Shown: positions 24,291-32,811, counted from the stretch's first letter. The stretch is DNA of 50,480 nucleotides from CAKVLS01 sp045651685 (GCA_045651685.1 JAZRSV010000012.1:1-50480); one strand, 5' to 3'. Made by a program: numbers and translations. The notes: a model not told the origin generated them from the letters alone.

Positions 24291-25109
24291 ATGAAAAAAA
24301 TAATTCCCCTAATTTTGGTTATTGCAATACTTGCTGGTTTGGGATATTTCTTCTTGGCAAATGATTTGGCAATGACAACTTTGATAAGTCAAGACAAAGG
24401 CCGCATAGCAAAAACTTATAACAGATCAGTAAAGGGTATTAACAAAAAGACAGCTTTTAACTACACTCTAAAAGAAGAAGCTTACCACGAAGGCGAAGTA
24501 GAAACAACTGTAGAAAAGCAAATCAAAATTGTTTATACCAACGACGAAGTTTCAAAAATGTTTTTGACAGTGACTAGACCTAACGAAGAGATGGAAGTTT
24601 ATTACGAAGTTGTTGGAGCAGTAGCTACAACATATATCACAAGAACTCCTATTGACAAAACAGGTGCTACAGTACCAACTCCTGTAAGAGAACTTCATAC
24701 AGACTATACACCAGATTATATTTTGGACACTTTGGTTGATGCAAAACCTGTATTTATGCAAGTTGGTAGCACCACAACAAAAACAACACTTGAGTTGTTA
24801 AAAACTTTTGAAGATACAACTAAAGAACAACATGCTCAAACAAAGAGTAGCATGGTTATGAGCTTTAGCCCATTCTACATCGGTGCAAAGTTTACTAACA
24901 AATCTACAGTAGAAGGTGTTGAACATACATTTGAAGCTGTACTTGATGTGACTGGTAAGTTAAAAAATACTAGCATCAAGATTGGTTCTGCTTCTGAATA
25001 TACAAGAGAGACAACAACATTTAACTCTTACAACAAGAGAGTTAAGATTTATTGGAAAAACCACATCTTGTTTGAAGGTCTTACAGATCCTTGCACTCCA
25101 TCAGAATAA
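24291..25109 (+). CDS. Membrane-anchored extracytoplasmic protein of unknown function
   Basis: The 272-residue protein has an N-terminal hydrophobic anchor (about 5-24) without a lipobox, followed by a Thr- and Lys-rich beta-type domain facing outside. I recognise no family. Its composition and length resemble the lipoprotein at 15387 and the C-terminal gene at 49555, but no clear alignment is visible. ATG 24291 lies seven bases after AAGGAG; a GTG one codon earlier is also possible. It has its own strong promoter and terminator. Confidence 0.75.
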   Translation: MKKIIPLILVIAILAGLGYFFLANDLAMTTLISQDKGRIAKTYNRSVKGINKKTAFNYTLKEEAYHEGEVETTVEKQIKIVYTNDEVSKMFLTVTRPNEEMEVYYEVVGAVATTYITRTPIDKTGATVPTPVRELHTDYTPDYILDTLVDAKPVFMQVGSTTTKTTLELLKTFEDTTKEQHAQTKSSMVMSFSPFYIGAKFTNKSTVEGVEHTFEAVLDVTGKLKNTSIKIGSASEYTRETTTFNSYNKRVKIYWKNHILFEGLTDPCTPSE

Positions 25110-25121
25110 TTATGTACAAAA

Positions 25122-25152
25122 AAAGATGACAAACATGTGTCATCTTTTTTTT
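25122..25152 (+). terminator. Intrinsic terminator
   Basis: AAAGATGACA (25122-25131) pairs with TGTCATCTTT (25138-25147) and a run of eight T residues follows. Confidence 0.9.
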
Positions 25153-25228
25153 ATTTTGTTATCTTTTATTATTGCGACAAACAACTATTTGTGATAATAT
25201 ATTAATATAAATATTTTGGAGGCCAATT

Positions 25229-25633
25229 ATGAATACTTTAGAAATTATATTAACAATAATTGTTGCTGTAGAAACTTGTGCTTTGGCAGCTATAGCTGTG
25301 GTAAAATATTTGCACAAACGCAGCCGCACTGGTGTTGTTATAAAAAACAATACAAGATACACTATTAATGACAAAACCACAACAGAGCAAGGCGATGTTA
25401 ATGTTTCTTATGTAAAAGAAGATATTATCCTTGTAGCAGATGAAGTTTATACCGTAAGCAAATCTGGCAAAATTAAACCAGGAAAATATCGTATACTTTC
25501 TACACAAACAGGCAAAAAACATGTTAATGTAAAAGTTAATTCTGTTGCTCGTAGTCAAGAGCATAACAGTGATATTGTTTTTGCAGAAGGTGATATTGTT
25601 GTTGCTCCAAACGAAGCTGTGATTTTGAGATAG
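25229..25633 (+). CDS. Small membrane-anchored protein of unknown function
   Basis: The 134-residue protein has one N-terminal membrane helix (about 4-28), a basic stop segment (KRSRTG) and a compact beta-rich domain of about 100 residues with many Val, Ile and Lys. The basic segment after the helix suggests the domain faces the cytoplasm. GGAGG precedes the ATG by eight bases. The next gene begins 81 bases later and may be cotranscribed, since no terminator is seen between them. I recognise no family. Confidence 0.7.
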   Translation: MNTLEIILTIIVAVETCALAAIAVVKYLHKRSRTGVVIKNNTRYTINDKTTTEQGDVNVSYVKEDIILVADEVYTVSKSGKIKPGKYRILSTQTGKKHVNVKVNSVARSQEHNSDIVFAEGDIVVAPNEAVILR

Positions 25634-25714
25634 TTTTTACATAAAATGCAAAAACTTAATTAAAATAATTTCATATAATACTTTTGTAAAAATAGCAAAA
25701 TTTTAAGGAGAAAA

Positions 25715-27658
25715 ATGGAAAGACGAAGATGCAGGTTTTGCGATTCAGAATTTCTTGACACCGGTAGCGGCAGATGTCCGTATTGTGGTGCAACTAATCA
25801 TCAAGAAGAGCAACAACCATCAACTCAAAACAACAGAGCGCCTTTTGTCGACAACCCATACAATCAAGTGCTAAAAGTTGATAAAGGGTCAAAGGCAAAA
25901 TCTAAAGTTTTGGGCGTAATATCATCATTTATAATTGTGGCTATTGCTATTTTGTGTGCATTTGTCTTTGTAGGCAAGGGTTCTGGCAGAGACGCATATG
26001 TTGCAGCAACTGTGACAGCACATACTGTTAAGTGGAATAGTTCGGCCGAGGCGACTAGCTACAATGTATATCTAGATGGCGAAAATGTAGGCAATACTGT
26101 TAATACCGAATATAACATAAGCAATTATCTTATAGATGATGCTAATTATAAAGTAGAAGTAAAAGCTGTAGATGCAGGTGGTCAAGAGACTCTTTTGCAC
26201 ACACTTACTTACAACTACAAAGCAAGTAGCAAACAAGATTTTGCTCGCAAACCAAGCTTTTTTATTAATGGTCAAACATATGACTATATCATAAGTAGTG
26301 CGCAAGAGTACGAAGCTTTTGTTTGGCACAACATTTTGTATCGTAAAAACAATGTTCGTTGTTATATTGATACAGACCAAATCACTAGATACAATGTCGA
26401 CTCAAAAACAAGAAGTGCTATTAATAACTATCCCGAATATGACGCTGTAAACGGTGCAAGTGTGTATGCAACATACTCTAACAATGTTGCAACATTGACA
26501 AACTTTACTTACTACTTGCCAACAGATTTTACAAAAACCACAGACTCTGTCACCTATACCGAAGACCCAACAATGTGGAACTATGTTAATAATCATGATC
26601 AATATACAAAAAATCATAATTTTGATGTTGATTATGTAGAGGCTGCCGATGCTGGTACAGAGAGACATTTTGACATCGACCAACCGGGCAAACAAGAAGT
26701 ATTAGTTTATAATACAGAACAATTATTTATGGCTGTGCAATATGGCGCAAGACCAATATTTGATAATACAACAAGTGTGGCATATCAATGTTATGCCAAT
26801 GCAAAACAAATTTTGTCAGAGATCAATAGCGATAGCCTTACTGATTATCAAAAAGCATTAAACATATATATCTATCTTTGCACAAATGTCACTTATGACC
26901 ATGTTTTGCTAGATTATATGAGCTATGTTAACAACTTTACTGTTAATAAGTTTGGTAAGTTTAATGTATTTTATATAGAAAGTATTTTGTACGATCTAGA
27001 AAATCAAATTTCTGTTTGTGATGGTATTGCAAAGACATTTACTTTGCTATGCCAAATCGAAGGTATCAACGCTAGCAAAATTAATGGCTCTGCAAACTTG
27101 GGTAATGGTTCTTCTGGTTTGCATGCTTGGAATCGTGTTTGCCTAAATGACAACTGGTACATTGTAGACTGTACTTGGGGTGTAGCAAGCTATGCCGAAG
27201 ATACCAACAAAGATGGCAGTGCAGATACCTGCTACGAAGCATTTACCTATACTTACTTTTTGGTAAGCGAAGCAGAAATCGCTAACACTCATGATGCAGA
27301 TTATCAAATAGATAGTTCGGCAACTATTAGTTATAATTTTTATAAAAATCATACCGTTTCTGTTAATGCAGGTGGTTCGACATTGACAATTGACTTGTAT
27401 ATAGAAAATGACTCTGACTTTGTTAATCTAAAAAAATATATGTACTACAGTGGTAAGAACTTTATTAATGTTAAGTTTAGCGAGGCATACTTGCGTACTA
27501 TGTGTACAAGTTGGTTAGTTGACGATGCTTTAGAGATAAAAAATTATCTTTCTCAAGCAACTACTGTTGATGGTAGAACATACTATATAACAGGATATAT
27601 GAATTATGGCCTAAATAGCTTTTTGCTAATTGGTTCTAGTTCTTATTCTGGTTTATAA
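25715..27658 (+). CDS. Zinc-ribbon, membrane helix, FN3-like and transglutaminase-like domain protein
   Basis: The 647-residue protein starts with a cytoplasmic zinc ribbon (Cys6, Cys9, Cys21, Cys24). A membrane helix (about 63-86) follows, then an FN3-like domain (about 90-170, VKWNSSAEATSYNVYLDG) and an extracytoplasmic transglutaminase-core domain. The catalytic triad is intact: Cys435 in SVCDGIAK, His470 in LHAWNR and Asp485 in IVDCTWG. Such domains are usually cysteine proteases or crosslinking enzymes of the cell surface. The spacings of 35 and 15 residues equal those in the Cys-less homologue at 3069. AAGGAG precedes the ATG. Target and pathway are unknown. Confidence 0.85.
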   Translation: MERRRCRFCDSEFLDTGSGRCPYCGATNHQEEQQPSTQNNRAPFVDNPYNQVLKVDKGSKAKSKVLGVISSFIIVAIAILCAFVFVGKGSGRDAYVAATVTAHTVKWNSSAEATSYNVYLDGENVGNTVNTEYNISNYLIDDANYKVEVKAVDAGGQETLLHTLTYNYKASSKQDFARKPSFFINGQTYDYIISSAQEYEAFVWHNILYRKNNVRCYIDTDQITRYNVDSKTRSAINNYPEYDAVNGASVYATYSNNVATLTNFTYYLPTDFTKTTDSVTYTEDPTMWNYVNNHDQYTKNHNFDVDYVEAADAGTERHFDIDQPGKQEVLVYNTEQLFMAVQYGARPIFDNTTSVAYQCYANAKQILSEINSDSLTDYQKALNIYIYLCTNVTYDHVLLDYMSYVNNFTVNKFGKFNVFYIESILYDLENQISVCDGIAKTFTLLCQIEGINASKINGSANLGNGSSGLHAWNRVCLNDNWYIVDCTWGVASYAEDTNKDGSADTCYEAFTYTYFLVSEAEIANTHDADYQIDSSATISYNFYKNHTVSVNAGGSTLTIDLYIENDSDFVNLKKYMYYSGKNFINVKFSEAYLRTMCTSWLVDDALEIKNYLSQATTVDGRTYYITGYMNYGLNSFLLIGSSSYSGL

Positions 27659-27671
27659 AAAAAACAAAAAC

Positions 27672-27698
27672 ACTAGGGAGTATATCCCTAGTTTTTTT
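27672..27698 (+). terminator. Intrinsic terminator after the transglutaminase-like gene
   Basis: ACTAGGGA (27672-27679) pairs with TCCCTAGT (27685-27692), followed by seven T residues. Confidence 0.9.
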
Positions 27699-27700
27699 AT

Positions 27701-27730
27701 GCATAAAAATCCTTTGTTTGCAAGATACTA
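27701..27730 (+). promoter_or_regulatory. Forespore SigG-type promoter of the ger operon
   Basis: GCATA (27701-27705), an 18-base spacer and GATACTA (27724-27730) fit the Bacillus SigG consensus GYATR-N18-CATNHTA except for the first base of the -10. Transcription would start near 27737, inside the ribosome binding site region, with a leader of about 14 bases. SigG control is known for gerA operons in Bacillus; its use here is inference. Confidence 0.6.
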
Positions 27731-27747
27731 CAACAAAGGATTTTTTT
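27705..27747 (+). promoter_or_regulatory. 14-bp hairpin that includes the gerA ribosome binding site
   Basis: AAAAATCCTTTGTT (27705-27718) is perfectly complementary to AACAAAGGATTTTT (27732-27745), with a 13-base loop and T residues to 27747. The right arm contains AAAGGA, the only ribosome binding site for gerA. In read-through RNA it would act as a second terminator or hide this site. RNA starting near 27737 lacks the left arm and leaves the site free. Confidence 0.75.
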
Positions 27748-27750
27748 ATT

Positions 27751-29208
27751 ATGCAAGATATACAAACAATAATAAAAACAATACAAACAGATCTAAAAAA
27801 CAACCAAGACATTATCATAAGACAGTTGCAGTATGATAATCTGCAACTTGCGGTTATTTATATTGATGAGATAGTAGATATCTTGCAGATAAATCAACAT
27901 ATTATTAGTTCTATTAATAGTTGCTTTTTGGTAGACAAAAAACCAAAAACAATGTGTCAGCTCAAAACAACCCTTACAGATATCGCACAGGTAGAGATTG
28001 TATCCGAATATGAAAAGGCACTACTAAAAATTTTGCAAGGGCATGCCGTAATTGTTATGCAGGGTTGCAAAGAATTTTTGACACTTAATGTGACCAAATA
28101 CCAATCTCGCTCTATAAGCGAGCCACCAACTTCAGTTGTAATAAAGGGCCCGAGAGAGGGCTTTAACGAAAATATAAAAACAAACATCAGTCTTATAAGA
28201 AAAAGATTAATAACAGATGATTTGGTTATAGAAGATTTTGTCGTGGGAAGGCTTACAAAAACAGCAATAAAAGTTGTTTATCTTAACTCGATTGCATCTA
28301 AAGATGTTGTTAACAAAGTAAAAGCAAAAATACAAGCTGTAGATATTGATGGTGTTTTGGATAGTTATTATGTAGCAAAAATGCTCGAAGATAGGCCCAA
28401 CTCTATGTTTAGGCAAGTTGGTAGTGTAGAAAAACCAGACATTGTTTGCTCCAAAATGTTAGAGGGCAGAGTTGCAATATTTGTTGATGGTTCGCCTATA
28501 GTTTTGACAGTGCCATATATTGCGATAGAAGATTTGCAAAACAGCAATGACTATTATTCTGATGCGCACCGAGTAAGCACATTGCGCATTATAAGGCTAT
28601 TATCAATTTTTGCATCTGTTTTTGTGCCAGGGTTTTATATTGCTCTGCAACTATATCATTATAAAGTGATGCCGCTAAAGTTTTTGATAACAATTGTCAA
28701 CTCTACACAAAACTTGCCGCTGAGCCCATTTTTGGAGATATTTTTTATAATAATTTTGTTTGAGGTATTATTTGAGGCAAGTATTCGTATGCCAAAATAT
28801 CTGGGCATTGCAATTTCTATAGTCGGCGCGCTTATTTTGGGCGACACTGCTGTTAAGGCAGGTCTTGTGAGTCCGCCGGGCGTTATGATCGTTGCGATAA
28901 GTAGTATAACTTTGTATACAATACCAGACCAACATTCGCAACTTGCTATTTTGAGACTTTTGTATACATTTGTTGGGGGTATGTTGGGTTTTCAAGGCAT
29001 ATTGCTTACAACAATTGTTTTGCTTGTGTACTTGTGCAACTTTGATAGTTTTGGTGCGCCATATTTTGCACCGCTTGCACCGTATGTTAAAGACGATCAA
29101 AAAGATTTTATTATCAAAGTGCCATTTATGCGCATGGACACTAGGCCAAAAAGTTATCCAAACAAAAATAGGAGAAGGTTAAGTGATAGAAAAACAAGTG
29201 ACCACTAG
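27751..29208 (+). CDS. gerA: Spore germination protein, GerA (A subunit) family
   Basis: This 485-residue inner-membrane protein is the A subunit of a GerA-type germinant receptor. A large cytoplasmic N-terminal half contains the family signature SEPPTSVVIKGPREGFNENIKTNISLIRKR. A C-terminal bundle of about five membrane helices follows, with the FYIALQLYH and EASIRMPK segments, and then a basic cytoplasmic tail. It functions in dormant spores with GerB and GerC to sense small-molecule germinants. AAAGGA lies ten bases upstream of ATG 27751. The gene ends by overlapping gerB by 26 bases. Presence of the operon indicates that the organism sporulates. Confidence 0.96.
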   Translation: MQDIQTIIKTIQTDLKNNQDIIIRQLQYDNLQLAVIYIDEIVDILQINQHIISSINSCFLVDKKPKTMCQLKTTLTDIAQVEIVSEYEKALLKILQGHAVIVMQGCKEFLTLNVTKYQSRSISEPPTSVVIKGPREGFNENIKTNISLIRKRLITDDLVIEDFVVGRLTKTAIKVVYLNSIASKDVVNKVKAKIQAVDIDGVLDSYYVAKMLEDRPNSMFRQVGSVEKPDIVCSKMLEGRVAIFVDGSPIVLTVPYIAIEDLQNSNDYYSDAHRVSTLRIIRLLSIFASVFVPGFYIALQLYHYKVMPLKFLITIVNSTQNLPLSPFLEIFFIIILFEVLFEASIRMPKYLGIAISIVGALILGDTAVKAGLVSPPGVMIVAISSITLYTIPDQHSQLAILRLLYTFVGGMLGFQGILLTTIVLLVYLCNFDSFGAPYFAPLAPYVKDDQKDFIIKVPFMRMDTRPKSYPNKNRRRLSDRKTSDH

Positions 29209-30271
29209 ACAAGCGTGTCTAATATTGATCTTGGCAGCAGTTTCGACCAAACTGCTGTTTTTGCCTTCGCTATTGTGTCAAGAAGTGGGCAGAGATGCGT
29301 ATGTTTATGTTTTTATTTTTATGCTGCTTGAGATATTAACTCTCACTATCTTTTTGCACTTGTCAAAAAAGTTCCCAAACTATGATGCAAAACAACTATT
29401 TGAGTATTGCTTTGGCAAAGTTGTCAGCAAAGCAATATTGCTTTTGTACTTAATATATTTTGTTGTGCAAACAAGTGTGGTGTTTCAGAGTGCTTATGTA
29501 TATTTGTACGAAAATTTGTACGCCAATCTTAAGTGGTATGTATATGTCTTTCCATTACTTTTGACCCTTGCATATGTTGCATACAAAGGGTTAAACTCTA
29601 TAGCAAGGCTATTTGAACTTTTTATACCCATTGTTTTTGTAGGGGTTGTGATGGCGTTGTTTTTGGGTGGTATAAATGCAGATTATTCTAACGCTTTGCC
29701 AATATTAGAAAATAACTTTTTTGATGGAATTGTTAATGTGAGCAAATATGCATTGTGGTTTAGTGATTATTTGATATTTTTGGTGTTATTTGGACACATT
29801 AAGACACACAAAAACTTTTCTAAAAACACAATTATGATAACTCTTGTTGTAAGTGTTATAGTTTCGGTTTTTATATTGATATTTTATTGTTTGTTTGACT
29901 ATAGTGCAGTTTTTCATCGCAATGCAATAACAGATATAGTACAAGTGATACCTCGCAACTCTGACCTTGGTAATATTGATTGGATTGTCACACTTGTGTG
30001 GGACATAACAATGATTATCTATATGTGTATTATGTTTTTTGCCTCTACCAAAATGTGCAAAGATGTTTTTTGTATTAAGCAAAAATGGATTAACATAATT
30101 ATCGTACTTGCACTTATTGGCGTTATTGTGTTTTTGACAAAATTTGATGTGGCGCGTATTATAAAATACGCTAGTGGTTATGTTTATTATTTTTATTATA
30201 CAGTAGCTTTTGTTTTGCCAATTATTATGCTGCTAATAGCAACAATAAAGAGAGGTAAACAAAATGCGTAA
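29183..30271 (+). CDS. gerB: Spore germination protein, GerB (B subunit, permease-like) family
   Basis: This 362-residue protein of about ten membrane helices belongs to the APC-superfamily spore permeases and is thought to bind the germinant. The start is GTG at 29183, preceded by AGGAG at 29170-29174, inside the end of gerA. It overlaps gerC by 8 bases. Translational coupling through A-B-C is therefore likely. Length (about 360) and hydropathy fit the family. No truncation is seen. Confidence 0.95.
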   Translation: MIEKQVTTRQACLILILAAVSTKLLFLPSLLCQEVGRDAYVYVFIFMLLEILTLTIFLHLSKKFPNYDAKQLFEYCFGKVVSKAILLLYLIYFVVQTSVVFQSAYVYLYENLYANLKWYVYVFPLLLTLAYVAYKGLNSIARLFELFIPIVFVGVVMALFLGGINADYSNALPILENNFFDGIVNVSKYALWFSDYLIFLVLFGHIKTHKNFSKNTIMITLVVSVIVSVFILIFYCLFDYSAVFHRNAITDIVQVIPRNSDLGNIDWIVTLVWDITMIIYMCIMFFASTKMCKDVFCIKQKWINIIIVLALIGVIVFLTKFDVARIIKYASGYVYYFYYTVAFVLPIIMLLIATIKRGKQNA

Positions 30272-31511
30272 ATTTGTTAAGTACAATCTTGCTATTATTA
30301 TTTTGATAATACTAGCAGTGGTTTTTTTGCCAACAGTTATTAGTAAAGATGCCGAGAGCGAAAGTGATGCCATAGTCACTGCTATTGGTGTAGACAAACA
30401 GCAAAACAACTATCAACTATCTATGCAAATAGTTGTGCCGACACCAGCGTCGCAATACAACCAAAAATTAAGCGTTGTTAGCGATGTTGGGCAAGACATC
30501 AGCTCGGCAATATCAAAAATACAATTAAGACTAGGCAAGCAAATTAGTTTATCACATTGCAAAGTTTTTGTTTTTAGTACAGATGTTGCTAGGGATGGTT
30601 TGACACGAGTGTTTGATTATGTATTTAGGACAAAAAATAATACTCAAAATGTTGTGCTTATACATACACCAGACGATGCCAAAGAGTTTTTGCAAAACAC
30701 ATCTGACCTAGAAAACAACCTATATTTTAGTATACGCAATAGGGGTAGCTTTAACGAAAATTATATTATAGGCGACCAAACAACTTTGGGTGAATATTAT
30801 TCTGACTATTTGGGTCCGGTAAAAATATGCACCGTAGCTACAGTTGAACTTGTTAGCGAACAATCTGGCTCAAACACTGGTACAAGTGGCGGCGGCGAAG
30901 ATTCTGCTAATGAGAGTGCTTCTGGCAGTCAAAGTAGCTCGCAACCCAATGAGCAAAAAAAGGTGGTCGTTAATCGTGGCAAAATAATGGTATTAAAAAA
31001 TGGTGAGTATCTCATCGAGCTAACCCCAGAGCAAAGCCAATGCATTAACTGGTACGAAAGTAAGTCAAAAGAAGGTATCATTGTTTTAGAAAATGTCACT
31101 CAAAAAGGACTTTTTGACAATGGCAATGTTGGCGTAGAACTTGACGAAAAAGAAACCACAATAAAGGCAAGTTTTGACGGTGAAGTGCCTGTATTTGAAC
31201 TCGACCTAAAGCTCTATATAAGAACGGTAGAAATAAACCAAAAAAACTATACCGGCAATAGTTATAAGAGCAACAGTGTCAATGTGACTAATTATCTAAA
31301 ACACCTAGTTGAGCAAAAAGTGACAGAGCAAGCAAAAGAGGCTTTTGATATATGCAAAGATAATAATGCAGACATCTTGGGTGTGTACAAAACTTTTTAT
31401 AAATATAAAAATAAAGAGTTTAGAAAATATCTAAATTCACTAACAGACAAAGACAATTATTTGCAAGGTATAAATCTTAAGGTAAATGTAAAAGTGCAAG
31501 AATATTTATAA
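30264..31511 (+). CDS. gerC: Spore germination protein, GerC family, without lipobox cysteine
   Basis: The 415-residue protein is the C subunit of the germinant receptor. It has an N-terminal hydrophobic segment (about 8-26), then the conserved start of the mature domain (AIVTAIGVDKQQNNYQLSMQ) and the C-terminal GerAC domain. GerC proteins are normally lipoproteins with a Cys just before this region. Here the segment reads FLPTVISKDAESES and contains no Cys, so the protein is probably held by its uncleaved helix. A Ser/Gly-rich insertion (about 198-230) interrupts the middle. It overlaps gerB by 8 bases and is followed by a terminator. Confidence 0.92.
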   Translation: MRKFVKYNLAIIILIILAVVFLPTVISKDAESESDAIVTAIGVDKQQNNYQLSMQIVVPTPASQYNQKLSVVSDVGQDISSAISKIQLRLGKQISLSHCKVFVFSTDVARDGLTRVFDYVFRTKNNTQNVVLIHTPDDAKEFLQNTSDLENNLYFSIRNRGSFNENYIIGDQTTLGEYYSDYLGPVKICTVATVELVSEQSGSNTGTSGGGEDSANESASGSQSSSQPNEQKKVVVNRGKIMVLKNGEYLIELTPEQSQCINWYESKSKEGIIVLENVTQKGLFDNGNVGVELDEKETTIKASFDGEVPVFELDLKLYIRTVEINQKNYTGNSYKSNSVNVTNYLKHLVEQKVTEQAKEAFDICKDNNADILGVYKTFYKYKNKEFRKYLNSLTDKDNYLQGINLKVNVKVQEYL

Positions 31512-31520
31512 AAAAACAAA

Positions 31521-31547
31521 AAACTCTCTTATTTTGAGAGTTTTTTT
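31521..31547 (+). terminator. Intrinsic terminator of the ger operon
   Basis: AAACTCTC (31521-31528) pairs with GAGAGTTT (31536-31543), followed by T residues. Confidence 0.9.
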
Positions 31548-31602
31548 GTTGTGTTTTGGTAGCAAAACAGACAATTATGTGACAAATCTTTCAAAAAATC
31601 TA

Positions 31603-31631
31603 TTGCTTTTTAACTACTGTTATGTTATATT
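31603..31631 (+). promoter_or_regulatory. Promoter of rpsF-ssb-rpsR
   Basis: TTGCTT (31603-31608), a 17-base spacer and extended -10 TGT-TATATT (hexamer 31626-31631). Initiation near 31638 gives a leader of about 70 bases. Confidence 0.65.
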
Positions 31632-31639
31632 AGTTGAGT

Positions 31640-31685
31640 AATAATCGATAGATTATTTCCTTGCTAAATTTATTTTAGCCGATTA
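31640..31685 (+). promoter_or_regulatory. Structured leader, possible S6:S18 autoregulatory motif
   Basis: GCTAAA (31663-31668) and TTTAGC (31674-31679) form a hairpin directly followed by CCG (31679-31681). TAATCG (31642-31647) can pair with CGATTA (31680-31685) to enclose it. An alternative hairpin, AATAATC with GATTATT (31640-31646, 31651-31657), excludes that pairing. The S6:S18 complex is known to bind a leader structure with a CCG in many bacteria. The match here is by eye only. Confidence 0.45.
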
Positions 31686-31709
31686 GTCCAAAAGGAGGTA
31701 AAAGTTTGT

Positions 31710-31991
31710 ATGGCAAATTATGAGATTTTGTATATCATTTCTCCAAGTGTTTCTGAAGAAGAAAGAGAAGCCCTTATCAGCAAATTCAAAGCTTATGTTG
31801 AAAACAACAAAGGTACTATCGCTGGTATCGACAAATGGGGCCTAAAACGCCTTGCTTACCCTATCAAGTTCAAAAACGAAGGTTTTTATGTTTTAATGAA
31901 CTATTCTTGCGAACCACAAGTTAGCTATGATATGGAAATGCTTATGAACATCACAGAAGGCATATTGCGTTCTATAGTTGTTAGAAAGTAA
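31710..31991 (+). CDS. rpsF: Ribosomal protein bS6
   Basis: This 93-residue component of the 30S platform binds 16S rRNA together with bS18. The typical start MANYEILYIISP, the GIDKWGLKRLAYPIKFKNEGFYVLM core and length are normal. AGGAGGT lies ten bases upstream. It leads the conserved rpsF-ssb-rpsR operon. Expression may be controlled by S6 and S18 binding to the leader. Confidence 0.97.
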   Translation: MANYEILYIISPSVSEEEREALISKFKAYVENNKGTIAGIDKWGLKRLAYPIKFKNEGFYVLMNYSCEPQVSYDMEMLMNITEGILRSIVVRK

Positions 31992-32040
31992 GCAAAATTT
32001 TTTTGAGGGCTACCAGTAGGGTAGTTTTATAGGAGTTAAT

Positions 32041-32445
32041 ATGAATAAAGTTATTTTAATTGGTAATCTTACCAAAGACCCAGAACTAACAACAACCAAC
32101 AGTGGTCTAAGTGTATGCAGATTTACTCTTGCAGTACAAAGACGCTTTGCAAATCAAGCTGGCGAAAGAGAAGCTGATTTCATCAATATCGTAGTTTGGC
32201 GTGGCCAAGCAGAAAATTGCAGCAAATACCTAAGAAAAGGTAGCAAAGCAGCAGTTGTAGGCAATATTCAAACTAGCAGCTATGATGCTCAAGACGGTTC
32301 AAAACGCTACAGAACAGAAGTTGTTGCAGAAGAAGTTGAGTTTTTGAGTTCAAGAAATAGTTCAGATGCATCAATCCCTTCAGATAAAGGTGGCGATGAT
32401 GTTTCAGAACTTCAACCAATAGATGACGATACTCTACCATTCTAA
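32041..32445 (+). CDS. ssb: Single-stranded DNA-binding protein
   Basis: This 134-residue protein has an N-terminal OB fold (MNKVILIGNLTKDPEL, about 1-105), a short Ser/Asp-rich linker and the conserved acidic tip DDDTLPF that recruits replication and repair partners. It coats single-stranded DNA during replication and recombination. The linker is short for the family but not abnormal. AGGAG precedes the ATG. It lies between rpsF and rpsR as in most Firmicutes. Confidence 0.97.
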   Translation: MNKVILIGNLTKDPELTTTNSGLSVCRFTLAVQRRFANQAGEREADFINIVVWRGQAENCSKYLRKGSKAAVVGNIQTSSYDAQDGSKRYRTEVVAEEVEFLSSRNSSDASIPSDKGGDDVSELQPIDDDTLPF

Positions 32446-32487
32446 TGGTAAAAATATATTGTCTTAAATTATATAAGGAGAACTATT

Positions 32488-32775
32488 ATGGCAGAAGTTA
32501 AGGAAAAAGAAGTTACCGAAGCTAAAGCAGAGGAAAAAGTTGTAGTTAACAAAAAACCTCGTCGTGCTCCTCGTAGAAAGGTTTGCCCATTCTGCGTTGA
32601 CAAAAGCAAGGTGATTGATTATAAAGATGTTGCAACTCTAAAAAGATTTGTTACTGAAAAAGGTAAAATCGTTTCTCGTCGTCAAACAGGCGTTTGCTCA
32701 AAACACCAAAGAGAACTTGCAGTTGCAATCAAAAGAGCTAGAAATGTAGCTTTACTACCATTCAAAGGTGAATAA
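32488..32775 (+). CDS. rpsR: Ribosomal protein bS18 with a long charged N-terminus
   Basis: The 95-residue protein has the bS18 core with the zinc-type pattern CPFC, a later Cys in TGVCSKH, and the C-terminal RARNVALLPF. It pairs with bS6 in the 30S platform. The first 32 residues are rich in Glu, Lys and Arg and are about twice as long as the usual tail before CxFC. The start is supported by AAGGAG. It is the last gene of the operon and a terminator follows. Confidence 0.97.
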   Translation: MAEVKEKEVTEAKAEEKVVVNKKPRRAPRRKVCPFCVDKSKVIDYKDVATLKRFVTEKGKIVSRRQTGVCSKHQRELAVAIKRARNVALLPFKGE

Positions 32776-32785
32776 TAAATAATAA

Positions 32786-32811
32786 AAAGACCGACTTGTT
32801 CGGTCTTTTTT
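32786..32811 (+). terminator. Intrinsic terminator of rpsF-ssb-rpsR
   Basis: AAAGACCGA (32786-32794) pairs with TCGGTCTTT (32800-32808), followed by T residues. Confidence 0.92.

Noticed and set aside
27672..27747. Two hairpins seen as one riboswitch
   Set aside because: The first is a simple terminator of the upstream gene, and the second is explained by pairing with the gerA ribosome binding site. No conserved aptamer motif is visible.
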